Of a stretch of DNA of 40,542 nucleotides, positions 21,893-30,853 are shown piece by piece (the stretch's first letter is position 1; every line of letters starts with the position of its first letter). A program made the translations under genes and the position numbers. The DNA comes from Spirochaetota bacterium. GTDB lineage: Bacteria > Spirochaetota > Spirochaetia > Sphaerochaetales > Sphaerochaetaceae. The notes below the pieces were generated by a model. The model was not told where the DNA came from. It did not search any database and saw only the letters and a list, made by a program, of their open reading frames with translations. The stretch lies in NCBI GenBank assembly GCA_918298275.1, contig CAKJZO010000062.1, positions 1 through 40,542 of the forward strand, read 5' to 3'.

Positions 21893-23698
21893 ATGCAGTA
21901 CATTCTTGGTGCATACAGCCAGCTTCCCTTCGGTTCCCCCAAGGAGGAATTCGAAGCACTGGTTGCCGGACAGCTGAAGCCTCTTCTGACGATGGTCTAC
22001 AGAAACAGCGAGCTCAAGCTCCTGTTCAGGCTCAGCATAACCGAGTTCGATTACCTTGAGATGTACCATCCCGAGCTCAACATGCTCATAAACGACCTCT
22101 GCCGCAAGGGGCAGCTGGAGATTCTGACGTCAAGCTATTACGATGTTGTCCTCTCGCTGATTCCCACGCATGAGAGGTCGTCGCAGATAGAGAAGGCCAC
22201 CACCTATATCAGAAAGCACTTTTCGAAGAAGCCGAAGGGGCTGTGGTTCTACAACCAGGTGTTCAATCCCACGACTGTGCCTCTGATCTCGCTTTCAGCC
22301 TTGGATTACATGGTCATCTCCACATTCAACCAGGTCAACGGAGTGGAGGAGTCCACCAGGCCGTTCTATACCGAGGAGATGGGCAAGGCCGCGCTAGTGC
22401 TTCCGACGGATGACCGTTTCAGCCGTCTGACACAGGACCTCTACAGGGGAAACATCGCCCTGGACAAGTATCTCAGGGACTGCACCGAGGCTGCCAAAGC
22501 CACTACGAGCACACTGAGCACCATCATGCTCAATCTCGACCAGCTGATGGCGACCGAAGGTTCGGTCCAGGTGTTCGATGTCCTGTACAAGGCTTTGGGG
22601 AACAACTGTACGCTTCCGAGCATTTTCCTTCAGGACAACGAGATATCCCGCACTCACTATCTGCCAAACGGCATTTACGGACGCGATTATTCCATCGGTA
22701 AGGCTACATCCATAAACCAGCTTATCTATGATAACCCGGTGCTGTCCCGGAATTACGGCCTTGTGAATCTTCTCAGGGAAGTGCTGAGGGACAACAAGAA
22801 GCTGATCGAGGACCGAAAGAACCTGGACAACCTGCTGATGAAGGCAAGCTCTTCCTGCCTGTATTTTCCCAACGAATGCAGCAGCCCCTCGATCCGGCGC
22901 AGCATCAACCGTTTCGCATGTGAAATTGAAGGGATTCTTGCCAAGATGGATTCCAATCCCATACCGGAGGAGACGGATCTGGATTTCGATAGGAAAGAGG
23001 AGTATCCGATCATCGGAAAAACCAATATTGCCTATCTGAACAGACGAGGCGCGGTCCTGAGCCGTTTCGTGATGTCCCAGGACTATGCGGATCTGGCATT
23101 CCACAGCGCGGAAGGACTTTTCTGCGATTCGTTCATCAACGAACGCGGCAAGGAGACCAAGCTTTCGGAGAAGACCTATGAAGTTACTCCGCTTGAGAAG
23201 AAGCGCTCGGATTTCTTCGCTACCATACCGCTTACGCTGGGCAAGGTACAGATAAACCTGAACAAGCGCTTCAAGTTCAGACAGAACACGGTCATAGTCG
23301 AGATAGAGATCGAGAACCTCTCGTCCGAGAAACTGACCAACTACACATACGTCAATACCATCAACCTTGCTCTTCCCCAGAGTTTCATCGTCACATGTCC
23401 GGAGGGGGAGATCGCCGACACCCAAAGCGCCTTTACACAGAGCGTGATGGTATCCGACAAGGGCTTCCCGAACAGCATCTCTATCGTGCTGGGAGAGGAG
23501 GCGACTGTCCAAAGGACAGATTTCAGCCAAAAAGCCCGTACTTGGCTTGGAGACAAGACTTTTTATGAGTATACTCAATTGAAAATTCAGAAAAAGCTCT
23601 CATTGGAGCCGTTCGAGGACACACGTCTGACAATAGGCTTCAGAACAGAGAAGCGTAAGGAGAAACACAATGACACTACAGAACAGAGCACTTCTTGA
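21893..23698 (+). CDS. GH57-type 4-alpha-glucanotransferase-like protein lacking the nucleophile
   Basis: 601 aa, similar in layout to GH57 glucanotransferases and amylases with a C-terminal beta domain (DUF1926-like, about residues 400-590). The N-terminal half follows the family: QYILGAYSQLPFG, QLEILTSSYYDVVLSLIPTHERSSQIE, KKPKGLWFYNQVFNP. In active enzymes the last segment is GVWLTERVWQP with the nucleophile Glu; here Asn121 stands in its place (WFYNQ). The acid/base Asp motif further on (HDDGEKFG) is not recognisable either. The protein is therefore probably not an active GH57 hydrolase and may bind polysaccharide. GAGGGAT precedes the ATG. Its end overlaps the start of prfB by 29 nt. Confidence 0.75.
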   Translation: MQYILGAYSQLPFGSPKEEFEALVAGQLKPLLTMVYRNSELKLLFRLSITEFDYLEMYHPELNMLINDLCRKGQLEILTSSYYDVVLSLIPTHERSSQIEKATTYIRKHFSKKPKGLWFYNQVFNPTTVPLISLSALDYMVISTFNQVNGVEESTRPFYTEEMGKAALVLPTDDRFSRLTQDLYRGNIALDKYLRDCTEAAKATTSTLSTIMLNLDQLMATEGSVQVFDVLYKALGNNCTLPSIFLQDNEISRTHYLPNGIYGRDYSIGKATSINQLIYDNPVLSRNYGLVNLLREVLRDNKKLIEDRKNLDNLLMKASSSCLYFPNECSSPSIRRSINRFACEIEGILAKMDSNPIPEETDLDFDRKEEYPIIGKTNIAYLNRRGAVLSRFVMSQDYADLAFHSAEGLFCDSFINERGKETKLSEKTYEVTPLEKKRSDFFATIPLTLGKVQINLNKRFKFRQNTVIVEIEIENLSSEKLTNYTYVNTINLALPQSFIVTCPEGEIADTQSAFTQSVMVSDKGFPNSISIVLGEEATVQRTDFSQKARTWLGDKTFYEYTQLKIQKKLSLEPFEDTRLTIGFRTEKRKEKHNDTTEQSTS

Positions 23699-24774
23699 GC
23701 AGCTTAGAACCGAATCTCAGGCAATCTGGAGGGGACTTTGACCCGGAAGGGCAGAGAACTAGATTATCAGAACTTGAAAAACAGACAATGGAGCCTGATT
23801 TCTGGGGCGACAAGCAGAAGTCAGACGCAGTATTTGCTCAGATAAACGCAATCAAAGACACTCTTCTTCCGTTCGAGAAGCTTCTGAAGGACATAGACGA
23901 AACCTATGACCTCATCGAGCTATACGAGGAAGAGGACGATTCCAACGAGGAATATGCCAGGGAGGTCGACGAGAAGATCCTCCAGCTTGAGGCCGAGTAC
24001 AGGCCGCTGAAGCTCAAGACACTGCTCAACGGAAAGTACGACAAGGGCGACGTCTTCCTCACCATCCATGCCGGCGCCGGCGGAACAGAAGCCTGCGACT
24101 GGACAAGCATGCTCATGCGCATGTACCTCAGATGGTGCGAGCGTCACAACTTCAAGACTGAGATCCTCGATACCCTCGAGGACGAGGGCGGATACAAGAG
24201 CGTGACCATCCAGGTCACCGGTCCGTACGCGTTCGGCTACCTCAAGGGCGAGGCAGGCGTGCACCGTCTGGTCAGGATCTCGCCGTTCGATTCCAATGCC
24301 AGACGCCATACATCGTTCTCATCCGTCTATACTTCACCGGTCGTTGATGACAACATCGACATCGAGATCAAGCCCGAGGATATCAGAATCGATACCTACC
24401 GTGCAGGCGGAGCAGGCGGACAGCACGTCAACAAGACCGACAGCGCCGTGCGTATCACGCACTATCCGACCGGAATCGTTGTCCAGTGCCAGAACGAGAG
24501 ATCCCAGATCATGAACAAGGACAAGGCCTTCAAGATGCTCAGAAGCCGCCTGTACGAGTACTACAGCGCCAAGCTCGAGGAAGAGCATGCCGCTGAGGCA
24601 ATCGAGAAGAAGGACATAGCCTGGGGTTCCCAGATCAGAAGCTATGTCTTCCAGCCCTATACCATGGTCAAGGACGCCAGAACCGGCGAGCAGACCGGAA
24701 ACATCCAGGCCGTAATGGACGGAGACATCGACAACTTCATCGAGTCCTTCCTCCGTTGGAGCCAGGAGGCCTGA
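23670..24774 (+). CDS. prfB: Peptide chain release factor 2, programmed +1 frameshift
   Basis: The first 23 codons from ATG 23670 (MTLQNRALLEQLRTESQAI...) end at an in-frame TGA (23739-23741). Reading continues in the +1 frame from GAC at 23740 (DPEGQRTRLSELEKQTMEPDFWGD) to the stop at 24774, giving about 368 aa in total. The GGQ motif is in GGAGGQHVNKTDSAVR, and the stop-codon recognition part contains SPFDSNARRHTSF. RF2 releases peptides at UGA and UAA. The ATG lies inside the GH57-like gene, so translation is coupled. A start at 23695 in the downstream frame would ignore the canonical frameshift cassette. Confidence 0.95.
23728..23742 (+). promoter_or_regulatory. prfB programmed +1 frameshift site
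   Basis: GGAGG (23728-23732, internal Shine-Dalgarno), a 3-nt spacer, slippery CTT (23736-23738), stop TGA, then C (23742). This is the classical RF2 autoregulatory layout: slow reading of TGA when RF2 is scarce allows +1 slippage. Confidence 0.93.
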
Positions 24775-26004
24775 TTGAAGATCAGATGCGTCATTCTCAT
24801 GATGACCATCCTCCTTGCGTTCGGATTCTCTGCCTATGCAGAGAGTCTGAATGTGCTTGTCTATCCGCAGAATGCTGAGATAGAAAGCTATCTCACGGCC
24901 TTTCTCCCATCGGTGGCTGCCGATCCTGCCAAGCTGGATCTTGTGCACGGCAGAATGCAGTCCGAAGCTGACCGGCAGCTCGGCGAAGAGCTTGCAGCTG
25001 CCTATCTGACGGAAGACGAGGCCAAGATCTCCACCGCAATAGAGGCTTTCGAGAACCGAGCCATTCAGTTTGAAGAGCTCAACAAGCTTGACATAGTGCT
25101 TCAGCATACCGAGCTGGAGTTCGACCTTGAGCCCATGATAAAGGGCGACCGGGCTTTTCTGGACATGGTATGCCGCAAGACCCAGAGCGATGTGATAGTA
25201 ATGCCCGTTGTATCGGAAATCCAGAACTTCAGGCATCTGGGCATCTATGTCCATTTCCATGGTTCGGATACGGTAAGAATGGTCTTCGAGGAGGTTTCCA
25301 GGGATTCCCGGAGCTTCCCGCTCAGGAGCATCCTGCCTCTTGCCCAGGCAATCAGCTCCGAGAGCATGTCCCTGCTGTTTCTGGACGGCATAGTGGATGG
25401 CGCAGAGATTCTGGTTGACGGGAACCGGTACAACATCCTGGATTACTATGTGCTTGTTCCGGAAGGCGAGCACCTGATATCCCTGAGTGCAACGGGTTAT
25501 ATCACCAGAAACATAAAGCTGGACCTTGCAGGCGGGGTTGTATCAAGCATCGCATCCAGGCTCTCTCCGATTCTGCTTTCGGATCTTACTATTACATCGG
25601 ATCCGGAAGCTGAAGTGTTCATAGGGGGAGTGAGCATGGGAAGAACGCCTCTGACGGTGGAAAGCTATTCGCTTCCCGCTTCCGTAAGGCTGACAAGCGA
25701 AGGCTACAGCGACAGCGTCATCGGCCTGACGAACAAGGTTCCGGGCATTTCGGTATCGCTCAAGCCACAGTGGATGGCGGACAAGGCCATTCTCAAGGAA
25801 AACAAGGACGGCTTCTATGCCGCATTTGCAAGAAGCCTTCTGATATTCGGGGCCAAGATTGTCACACGGACATTGAACAGGGGGGACAACCGGTTTCTCA
25901 CGGGTCTGGACATCGCGGCAAGCGGAGCTCTCACCGTATCTCTTGTTGATATGGTGGGATGTCTGATCGATTACTACAGGCAGACTGAATACATAGCGCC
26001 ATAG
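24775..26004 (+). CDS. Secreted or periplasmic PEGA-repeat protein
   Basis: 409 aa from a TTG start at 24775, which directly follows the prfB stop; AGGAGG inside the end of prfB supports it. Residues 1-22 are a signal peptide (hydrophobic core, cleavage after AYA). The middle carries EILVDGNRYNILDYYVLVPEGEHLISLSATGY and TITSDPEAEVFIGGVSMGRTPLTV, which are PEGA-type beta repeats (about 225-330). Near the C-terminus FARSLLIFGAKIVTRTLN and LDIAASGALTVSLVDMVG are mildly hydrophobic. PEGA domains occur in surface or envelope proteins; a ligand is not known. It sits between prfB and ftsY in a tight series. Confidence 0.8.
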   Translation: MKIRCVILMMTILLAFGFSAYAESLNVLVYPQNAEIESYLTAFLPSVAADPAKLDLVHGRMQSEADRQLGEELAAAYLTEDEAKISTAIEAFENRAIQFEELNKLDIVLQHTELEFDLEPMIKGDRAFLDMVCRKTQSDVIVMPVVSEIQNFRHLGIYVHFHGSDTVRMVFEEVSRDSRSFPLRSILPLAQAISSESMSLLFLDGIVDGAEILVDGNRYNILDYYVLVPEGEHLISLSATGYITRNIKLDLAGGVVSSIASRLSPILLSDLTITSDPEAEVFIGGVSMGRTPLTVESYSLPASVRLTSEGYSDSVIGLTNKVPGISVSLKPQWMADKAILKENKDGFYAAFARSLLIFGAKIVTRTLNRGDNRFLTGLDIAASGALTVSLVDMVGCLIDYYRQTEYIAP

Positions 26005-26012
26005 GGGATAAT

Positions 26013-26873
26013 ATGCTTTTCAAGTTCGGTATCGGAGCCAAGCTCAAGGCTCTTTTCAGCGGTTTCAGGAAGACACTTGACCAGAGTTTCTTCGACAATC
26101 TCGAGGACCTCTTGATTGAGGGTGATTTCGGCGCGAAGAACGCCATGCTCATCAGCGATGAAGTCAATGCCAGAAAGCCCAAGACAGAAGAGGAATTCAT
26201 GGCTATCGTACGTGAGCTTCTCGAGGACAAGATCAGCTGCATAGACCTCAAACCATCCAAGGATGAACTTACCGTCTATCTGGTGCTGGGTGTAAACGGA
26301 GTAGGCAAGACTACATCGATTGCAAAGATGGCAACTTATTACAAGAACGAGGGTTACAAGGTCGTCATGGCCGCTGCCGACACTTTCCGCGCAGCTGCGA
26401 TCGACCAGCTTGAGCTTCATGCCCAGCGCACCGGAGTCAGAATCGTGCGTCAGGAGAATGGAAGCGATCCGGGTGCCGTCATCTACGACGCCATCTCAAG
26501 TGCACAGGCCCGTGGCGATAACCTGATTCTCTGTGATACCGCAGGAAGAATGCACAACAAGGAGAATCTTGTCCGCGAGCTGCAGAAGATAGACAAGGTC
26601 ATCAAAAACAGGATCAAACCTGAGAACTACAAGAAGATCCTTGTCATCGATGCAACCACAGGCCAGAATTCCATCAGCCAGGCACAGATCTTCAATGAAG
26701 CGGTCGGAATCGATGCCCTGATTCTCACAAAGTATGATTCTGCCGCAAAGGCAGGCGCCCTCGTGCAGATAGGTCTTCCCGTTGCGTTCGTCGGTACAGG
26801 CGAGCACTACGGGGATATGCATGTGTTCGACAAGGATGAGTTCCTCACATCCCTTGCAGGCCTCGGAGAATGA
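26013..26873 (+). CDS. ftsY: Signal recognition particle receptor FtsY
   Basis: 286 aa, essentially the NG GTPase part without a long acidic A domain. The G motifs are clear: GVNGVGKTT (G1), AADTFRAAAIDQL, LCDTAGRMHNKENLV (G3), TKYDSAAKAGA (G4) and a C-terminal GTGEHYGDMHVFD closing motif. It pairs with Ffh at the membrane to deliver nascent membrane proteins. The ATG is 8 nt after the PEGA gene and its stop overlaps the next start (ATGA, 26870-26873). Confidence 0.95.
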   Translation: MLFKFGIGAKLKALFSGFRKTLDQSFFDNLEDLLIEGDFGAKNAMLISDEVNARKPKTEEEFMAIVRELLEDKISCIDLKPSKDELTVYLVLGVNGVGKTTSIAKMATYYKNEGYKVVMAAADTFRAAAIDQLELHAQRTGVRIVRQENGSDPGAVIYDAISSAQARGDNLILCDTAGRMHNKENLVRELQKIDKVIKNRIKPENYKKILVIDATTGQNSISQAQIFNEAVGIDALILTKYDSAAKAGALVQIGLPVAFVGTGEHYGDMHVFDKDEFLTSLAGLGE

Positions 26874-27760
26874 GAAAGCTTTCCACTGTAATTCTTCTAC
26901 TTTTATTCTCCTCGCTTCTGTATGCACAGGTATACAGGTCCAACCAGCTTCTGCAGAGGCTTGAAAAGCTGGACTCCATTCCGGTTCAGGGTTATGCCCT
27001 TGATGTCAACGGGGATGAAAGCACCCTGTATCTTGACGGACGCGCAGTGATTGCCATTGCAGAAAGCAATCAGGGAAACGAGAGGATAATCGAGCAGAAG
27101 GAGCTTTCAAGCGGAAATACAAAGACTCTTGTTTACAGGGACGGGCTTCTGGTTCAGGAGTCCCTAACTTCGGACGGAATAACCGAGGAATCCATATACA
27201 CATATATCCGGGGCCATCTTGCTTTCTGTACCGTCAGGCGTGACGGCCAGACCATGGACGTCATCTTCTTTCTCAGAAGTGCGGACGGGAATGAGCCTGT
27301 GGCCGTGAAGGACAACGGCGGACTTCGTTTCATGTCCGGCTCCTATATGTTCCAGAGCGGTGAGCTCTATCAGATCCTTTCTTCCGACCTTGTGCTCACC
27401 GGTGATTACAAGATCCAGGAGAGCGGGGAGATAGTCGTAGAACTGGAAGACGGGACATATACCTATTCGGAGGACGGTTTGCTTCTCAAAATCGAGCAGG
27501 GCTCTTCCGTAACGACCAACACCTATGAGGGGCGCCAGCTGGTAAAGAGTGAGACCGTAACCGGTGAAAACAGGAAGGTCGTTCTGTATGAGAACGGCAA
27601 TGAGTGCGAGATCCTGGACTACGAGGGTTCGCAGCTTATAAGCCGGACGCTGTGCCGCAGGGAGGGAAACATCCAGACCCTATACAGAAACGGCAGGGAG
27701 ATTGCCGTTGTCTATTACAATGCCGACAACAGGACAGTCGAAAGGATAGAGTACAGATAG
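26870..27760 (+). CDS. Secreted protein with repeated beta strands, unknown function
   Basis: 296 aa. A signal peptide (MRKLSTVILLLLFSSLLYAQ) is followed by an entirely hydrophilic beta-rich sequence with loose repeats of the type LVYRDGLLVQES, TYTYSEDGLLLKIEQ, NTYEGRQLVKSET and TLYRNGREIAVVYYN, recalling YD/MORN-like repeat proteins. There is no lipobox cysteine. It overlaps the ftsY stop by 4 nt and ends directly at the start codon of the LolC-like permease, so it may be an envelope protein made with the lipoprotein export system. Function unknown. Confidence 0.75.
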   Translation: MRKLSTVILLLLFSSLLYAQVYRSNQLLQRLEKLDSIPVQGYALDVNGDESTLYLDGRAVIAIAESNQGNERIIEQKELSSGNTKTLVYRDGLLVQESLTSDGITEESIYTYIRGHLAFCTVRRDGQTMDVIFFLRSADGNEPVAVKDNGGLRFMSGSYMFQSGELYQILSSDLVLTGDYKIQESGEIVVELEDGTYTYSEDGLLLKIEQGSSVTTNTYEGRQLVKSETVTGENRKVVLYENGNECEILDYEGSQLISRTLCRREGNIQTLYRNGREIAVVYYNADNRTVERIEYR

Positions 27761-28960
27761 ATGTTCAGCCTTCGCACTTCCTTCAGATATGCATTCTCCA
27801 GGACAAGAGGCCAGCGGACCACGAGCATAATGATACTCGTGGGCATTGCCGTAGGTCTTGTTGCATTGCTTGTGATCTCATCAGTCATGAACGGTCTGCA
27901 GACCGCCCAGATGGATCAGCTGAGGAACCTCGAGTCCTTCGATCTGATGGTAAAGAGCGAAAAGCTGGATAAGGATGGTATTTCCGGAATCCCGGGCGTG
28001 GGAATGGCTTTCGGTTTCCTGGAAACCAATGTGCTTGTCGTGGACAAGACAAGCGGAATCAGCTCCAGCGCCCGTATGAGGGCTTATGACGGAGATGTGC
28101 TATCCAGTCCCAGGATGTCTGAGAGCCTGTATCTTCTCAACGGAGACTTCATGCCGACATACGGGATCTACATGTCCTACACGATGATGCGGAAGCTCAG
28201 TCTCAAGACATCCGATGACATGAAGATCACGTTCCTCAAGCCGGGAAAGACAGCCACGATAGTTCCTTATACCTCCGATTACCGCGTTGAGGGCTATTAC
28301 AGCTCCCGCATGAGCGAGTTCAGCTCCACGACCTTGTTCATGGATTTCGACAGCCTTGCAGGGATAATCGGAACCGAAGACCTGAAAATCGGCGTTTATG
28401 TCGACGGAAATCAGAACAAGGTCATCAGGCTGATACAGGAGAAGGACCCAGATGCGGTCATCATCACCTGGCAGGAGTACAACAAGGCCCTGTATTCGGC
28501 ACTCATGCTTGAAAAAACGCTCATGTACGTGTTTCTGGCCTTCATGTTCCTAATCATCTGCGTGAACCTCAAGAACTCCACCAGGAGACTTCTGGTCAAC
28601 AAACAGAAGGAAGGAGCCATGCTCAGGGCCCTCGGATGCAGCCGGTCTAAGGTCAACTTCATCTTCCTCACGCAGGGCATGATCGTTTGTCTTCTGGGAG
28701 AAATCCTGGGCATTGTGGTCGGCAAGATAGTAATTGCGAATCTTCAGGGAATACTCGGTCTTGTGGACAGGATTGTGACCTTGTTCACCGGCAGGGCAAC
28801 CGTGCTCACGCAGGTTCCTTTCAACGCAGCGGTGGGAAACGGGGAGATAGCCATAGTCTGTCTCTTCGTGTTCGCCCTGTCTCTTCTGTTCACCTCCATA
28901 GGGTGCAGAAGAATATATAGAAATGAGATTATGGAGGTGATTCTTCATGCATCCTATTGA
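27761..28960 (+). CDS. LolC/LolE-type ABC transporter permease
   Basis: 399 aa. N-terminal membrane helix (IMILVGIAVGLVALLVISSVMNGLQ), a large periplasmic domain, then three C-terminal helices (YVFLAFMFLIICVNL; FIFLTQGMIVCLLGEILGIVVGKIV; IAIVCLFVFALSLLFTS). This is the FtsX/MacB permease layout, and the NLKNSTRRLLVNKQKEGAMLRALGCS stretch is typical of lipoprotein-releasing permeases. With the next two genes it forms a full LolCDE-like transporter expected to move lipoproteins off the inner membrane. The ATG abuts the preceding stop. Confidence 0.87.
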   Translation: MFSLRTSFRYAFSRTRGQRTTSIMILVGIAVGLVALLVISSVMNGLQTAQMDQLRNLESFDLMVKSEKLDKDGISGIPGVGMAFGFLETNVLVVDKTSGISSSARMRAYDGDVLSSPRMSESLYLLNGDFMPTYGIYMSYTMMRKLSLKTSDDMKITFLKPGKTATIVPYTSDYRVEGYYSSRMSEFSSTTLFMDFDSLAGIIGTEDLKIGVYVDGNQNKVIRLIQEKDPDAVIITWQEYNKALYSALMLEKTLMYVFLAFMFLIICVNLKNSTRRLLVNKQKEGAMLRALGCSRSKVNFIFLTQGMIVCLLGEILGIVVGKIVIANLQGILGLVDRIVTLFTGRATVLTQVPFNAAVGNGEIAIVCLFVFALSLLFTSIGCRRIYRNEIMEVILHASY

Positions 28961-29642
28961 GCTTCAGTGCATAACAAAGCGCTTCAAGGCCGCAGAGAAA
29001 GGCGAGGAGGAGATAACTATCCTCCAGGACCTGAGCCTCAACGTGATACAGGGACAGTCGACTGCCATCATTGGAAGAAGCGGCAGCGGAAAGAGCACGC
29101 TGCTTCATATAGCAGGCGGTCTTGACAGCCCTTCCGAGGGCAAGGTCTTCTGCAGCGGCATAGATTTCGCTACTCTTGATGACAGAAAGAGGTCCGAACT
29201 TAGGAATCTGCATATCGGTTTCATCTTCCAGGCCAATCTGCTTCTCGAGGACTTCACTGCACTGGAGAATGTGATGGCTCCCGCTCTTATCAGCGGCAAG
29301 AAGGCAAAGGACTGCAGGGAAAGGGCTGTAAGCCTTCTCAGACGTCTGGGACTCGAAGACAGGATGAACCACGTACCCGGAAAACTCTCCGGAGGAGAGA
29401 AGCAGCGCGTGGCCATCTGCCGCGCCCTGATGAACGAGCCGGAGGTCATACTTGCCGATGAGCCGACCGGAGCCCTGGACGAGGAGAATGCAACCGATGT
29501 GGAGAACCTTCTCTTGGATCTGGTGAAAGAGGAGGGCAGAAGCCTTCTTCTGGTGACCCATAACCAGGAGTTCGCATTCAAGTGCGACAACGTATACCTT
29601 CTGAAGAACCGCACGCTGAACCTGGAGAAGAGCCTGTCATGA
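28947..29642 (+). CDS. lolD: LolD-type ABC transporter ATP-binding protein
   Basis: 231 aa. Walker A GRSGSGKST, Q-loop FIFQANLLLEDFTALENV, signature LSGGEKQRV, Walker B VILADEPTGALD and switch VTHN are all present and in order. The GLDSPSEGKV and DEPTGALDEEN segments are typical of the LolD/MacB group. GGAGGTGA precedes the ATG, which lies 14 nt inside the end of the first permease gene. The stop overlaps the second permease (ATGA). It is the cytoplasmic motor of the lipoprotein transporter. Confidence 0.92.
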   Translation: MHPIELQCITKRFKAAEKGEEEITILQDLSLNVIQGQSTAIIGRSGSGKSTLLHIAGGLDSPSEGKVFCSGIDFATLDDRKRSELRNLHIGFIFQANLLLEDFTALENVMAPALISGKKAKDCRERAVSLLRRLGLEDRMNHVPGKLSGGEKQRVAICRALMNEPEVILADEPTGALDEENATDVENLLLDLVKEEGRSLLLVTHNQEFAFKCDNVYLLKNRTLNLEKSLS

Positions 29643-30835
29643 ATTCATTCGTATTCCGGTGGAGTTCAAAGAGAATAAGAAAACGCGGCAGACTGACAAG
29701 CTGCCTCATTCTCATTGCCCTTGTCATGGCTCCTCTGGTGTGCGCACTCATCTTCTCCGACAGCATGATGGAAGGAATAACAAGCAAGTACATCTATCTG
29801 TCTGACGGGCATCTCCAGCTCAGCTACAATTACGGGAAGGAGTTGGAGGATTTCGATGTATCCCGATATCCCGACATGCTTTACAGCGCTGATGAGGTGA
29901 CCACGGGCTATGCGCTGATGTATTCCGCCACCGGCACAAGCAACGTCATGGTAAAGGGGACGGACAAGGATTATTTCAACGACAAGAGGCTTGACCAGAT
30001 AACCTTCATGGTGGCCTCGGAAAGCGATAATGCTTCTACGACTTCCAACCTCAAGGGCATAACTATCAGCCGCGCTACCGCAAAGAAACTTCAGGTCAGC
30101 ATCGGCGACCGTGTGGCTCTGATGATAGTTCCTGACAATCCCGACAAGGTACTTAGGCCGGTGCTCTGCCGCATAGACAGCATCTTCTACAGCGGCTATG
30201 ACCAGTTGGACAGTCTCCTGTGTTTCGTTGACATCGACTATGCGAAGACCCTGTATTCGGAGAAATCCTCGACAAGCATCGAGCTTCTGGTAAAGGGCGA
30301 TTATATGGAGAAGCTGGATGATGTGATCGCCGCCCTAGGGGACGGCTACGGCATCTCCAAGTGGAACGAGTACAATGTCGCCGTCTACGAGAACTTCGTG
30401 ACGAGCAGGCAGATGATCTTCATAATACTTCTTCTTGTTGTCGTGGTTGCCGCTTTCTATACGGCATCGGTAGCCCAGCAGATGGTTCAGGATGACATGA
30501 CGGATATCGCGATTGCCAAGCTGATAGGCAGTTCCGATACCCTCGTGAAGAAATCCGCCTTCCTGAGCGTCTATGCGGTAACAGTCATCGGCATGCTCAT
30601 CGGCATAGCCCTGGGGCTTCTGATAGGATGCAATCTCGGGCCTATTCTGACGGGATTGTCCGATCTGGGACTCCAGAGCCTGTCGTTCTATCTTCTGGAT
30701 TTCGATATCAATGTGCCGTGGCTGTCGATTCTGATAATCAGCCTGTGTCTTCTGGCCATTTCCTACGTTGCAATCTGGCTTTCGTTGGCGAAGACGCGAC
30801 GAATCAGTCCGATTCAACTTTTCACCTCACTGTAA
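29639..30835 (+). CDS. Second LolC/LolE-type ABC transporter permease
   Basis: 398 aa from the ATG at 29639, chosen because it overlaps the lolD stop as ATGA; an upstream frame from 29582 would overlap lolD more. N-terminal helix (SCLILIALVMAPLVCALIF), periplasmic domain, then three helices (FIILLLVVVVAAFYTASVA; VYAVTVIGMLIGIALGLLIG; LSILIISLCLLAISYVAIWLS). The DMTDIAIAKLIGSSDTLVKKSAF stretch is the coupling-helix region. It is the partner of the 27761 permease, giving a heterodimeric transporter rather than two copies of one subunit. Confidence 0.87.
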   Translation: MNSFVFRWSSKRIRKRGRLTSCLILIALVMAPLVCALIFSDSMMEGITSKYIYLSDGHLQLSYNYGKELEDFDVSRYPDMLYSADEVTTGYALMYSATGTSNVMVKGTDKDYFNDKRLDQITFMVASESDNASTTSNLKGITISRATAKKLQVSIGDRVALMIVPDNPDKVLRPVLCRIDSIFYSGYDQLDSLLCFVDIDYAKTLYSEKSSTSIELLVKGDYMEKLDDVIAALGDGYGISKWNEYNVAVYENFVTSRQMIFIILLLVVVVAAFYTASVAQQMVQDDMTDIAIAKLIGSSDTLVKKSAFLSVYAVTVIGMLIGIALGLLIGCNLGPILTGLSDLGLQSLSFYLLDFDINVPWLSILIISLCLLAISYVAIWLSLAKTRRISPIQLFTSL

Positions 30836-30853
30836 AAATGGTAATCTCTAGTC

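Noticed and set aside
22394-23578. Long open frame on the minus strand (394 codons)
   Set aside because: It lies opposite the GH57-like gene, has no recognisable motif or ribosome binding site, and reflects codon composition of the true gene.
24334-25473. Long open frame on the minus strand (379 codons) across prfB and the PEGA gene
   Set aside because: It spans two clearly coding genes on the other strand and has no homology signals of its own.
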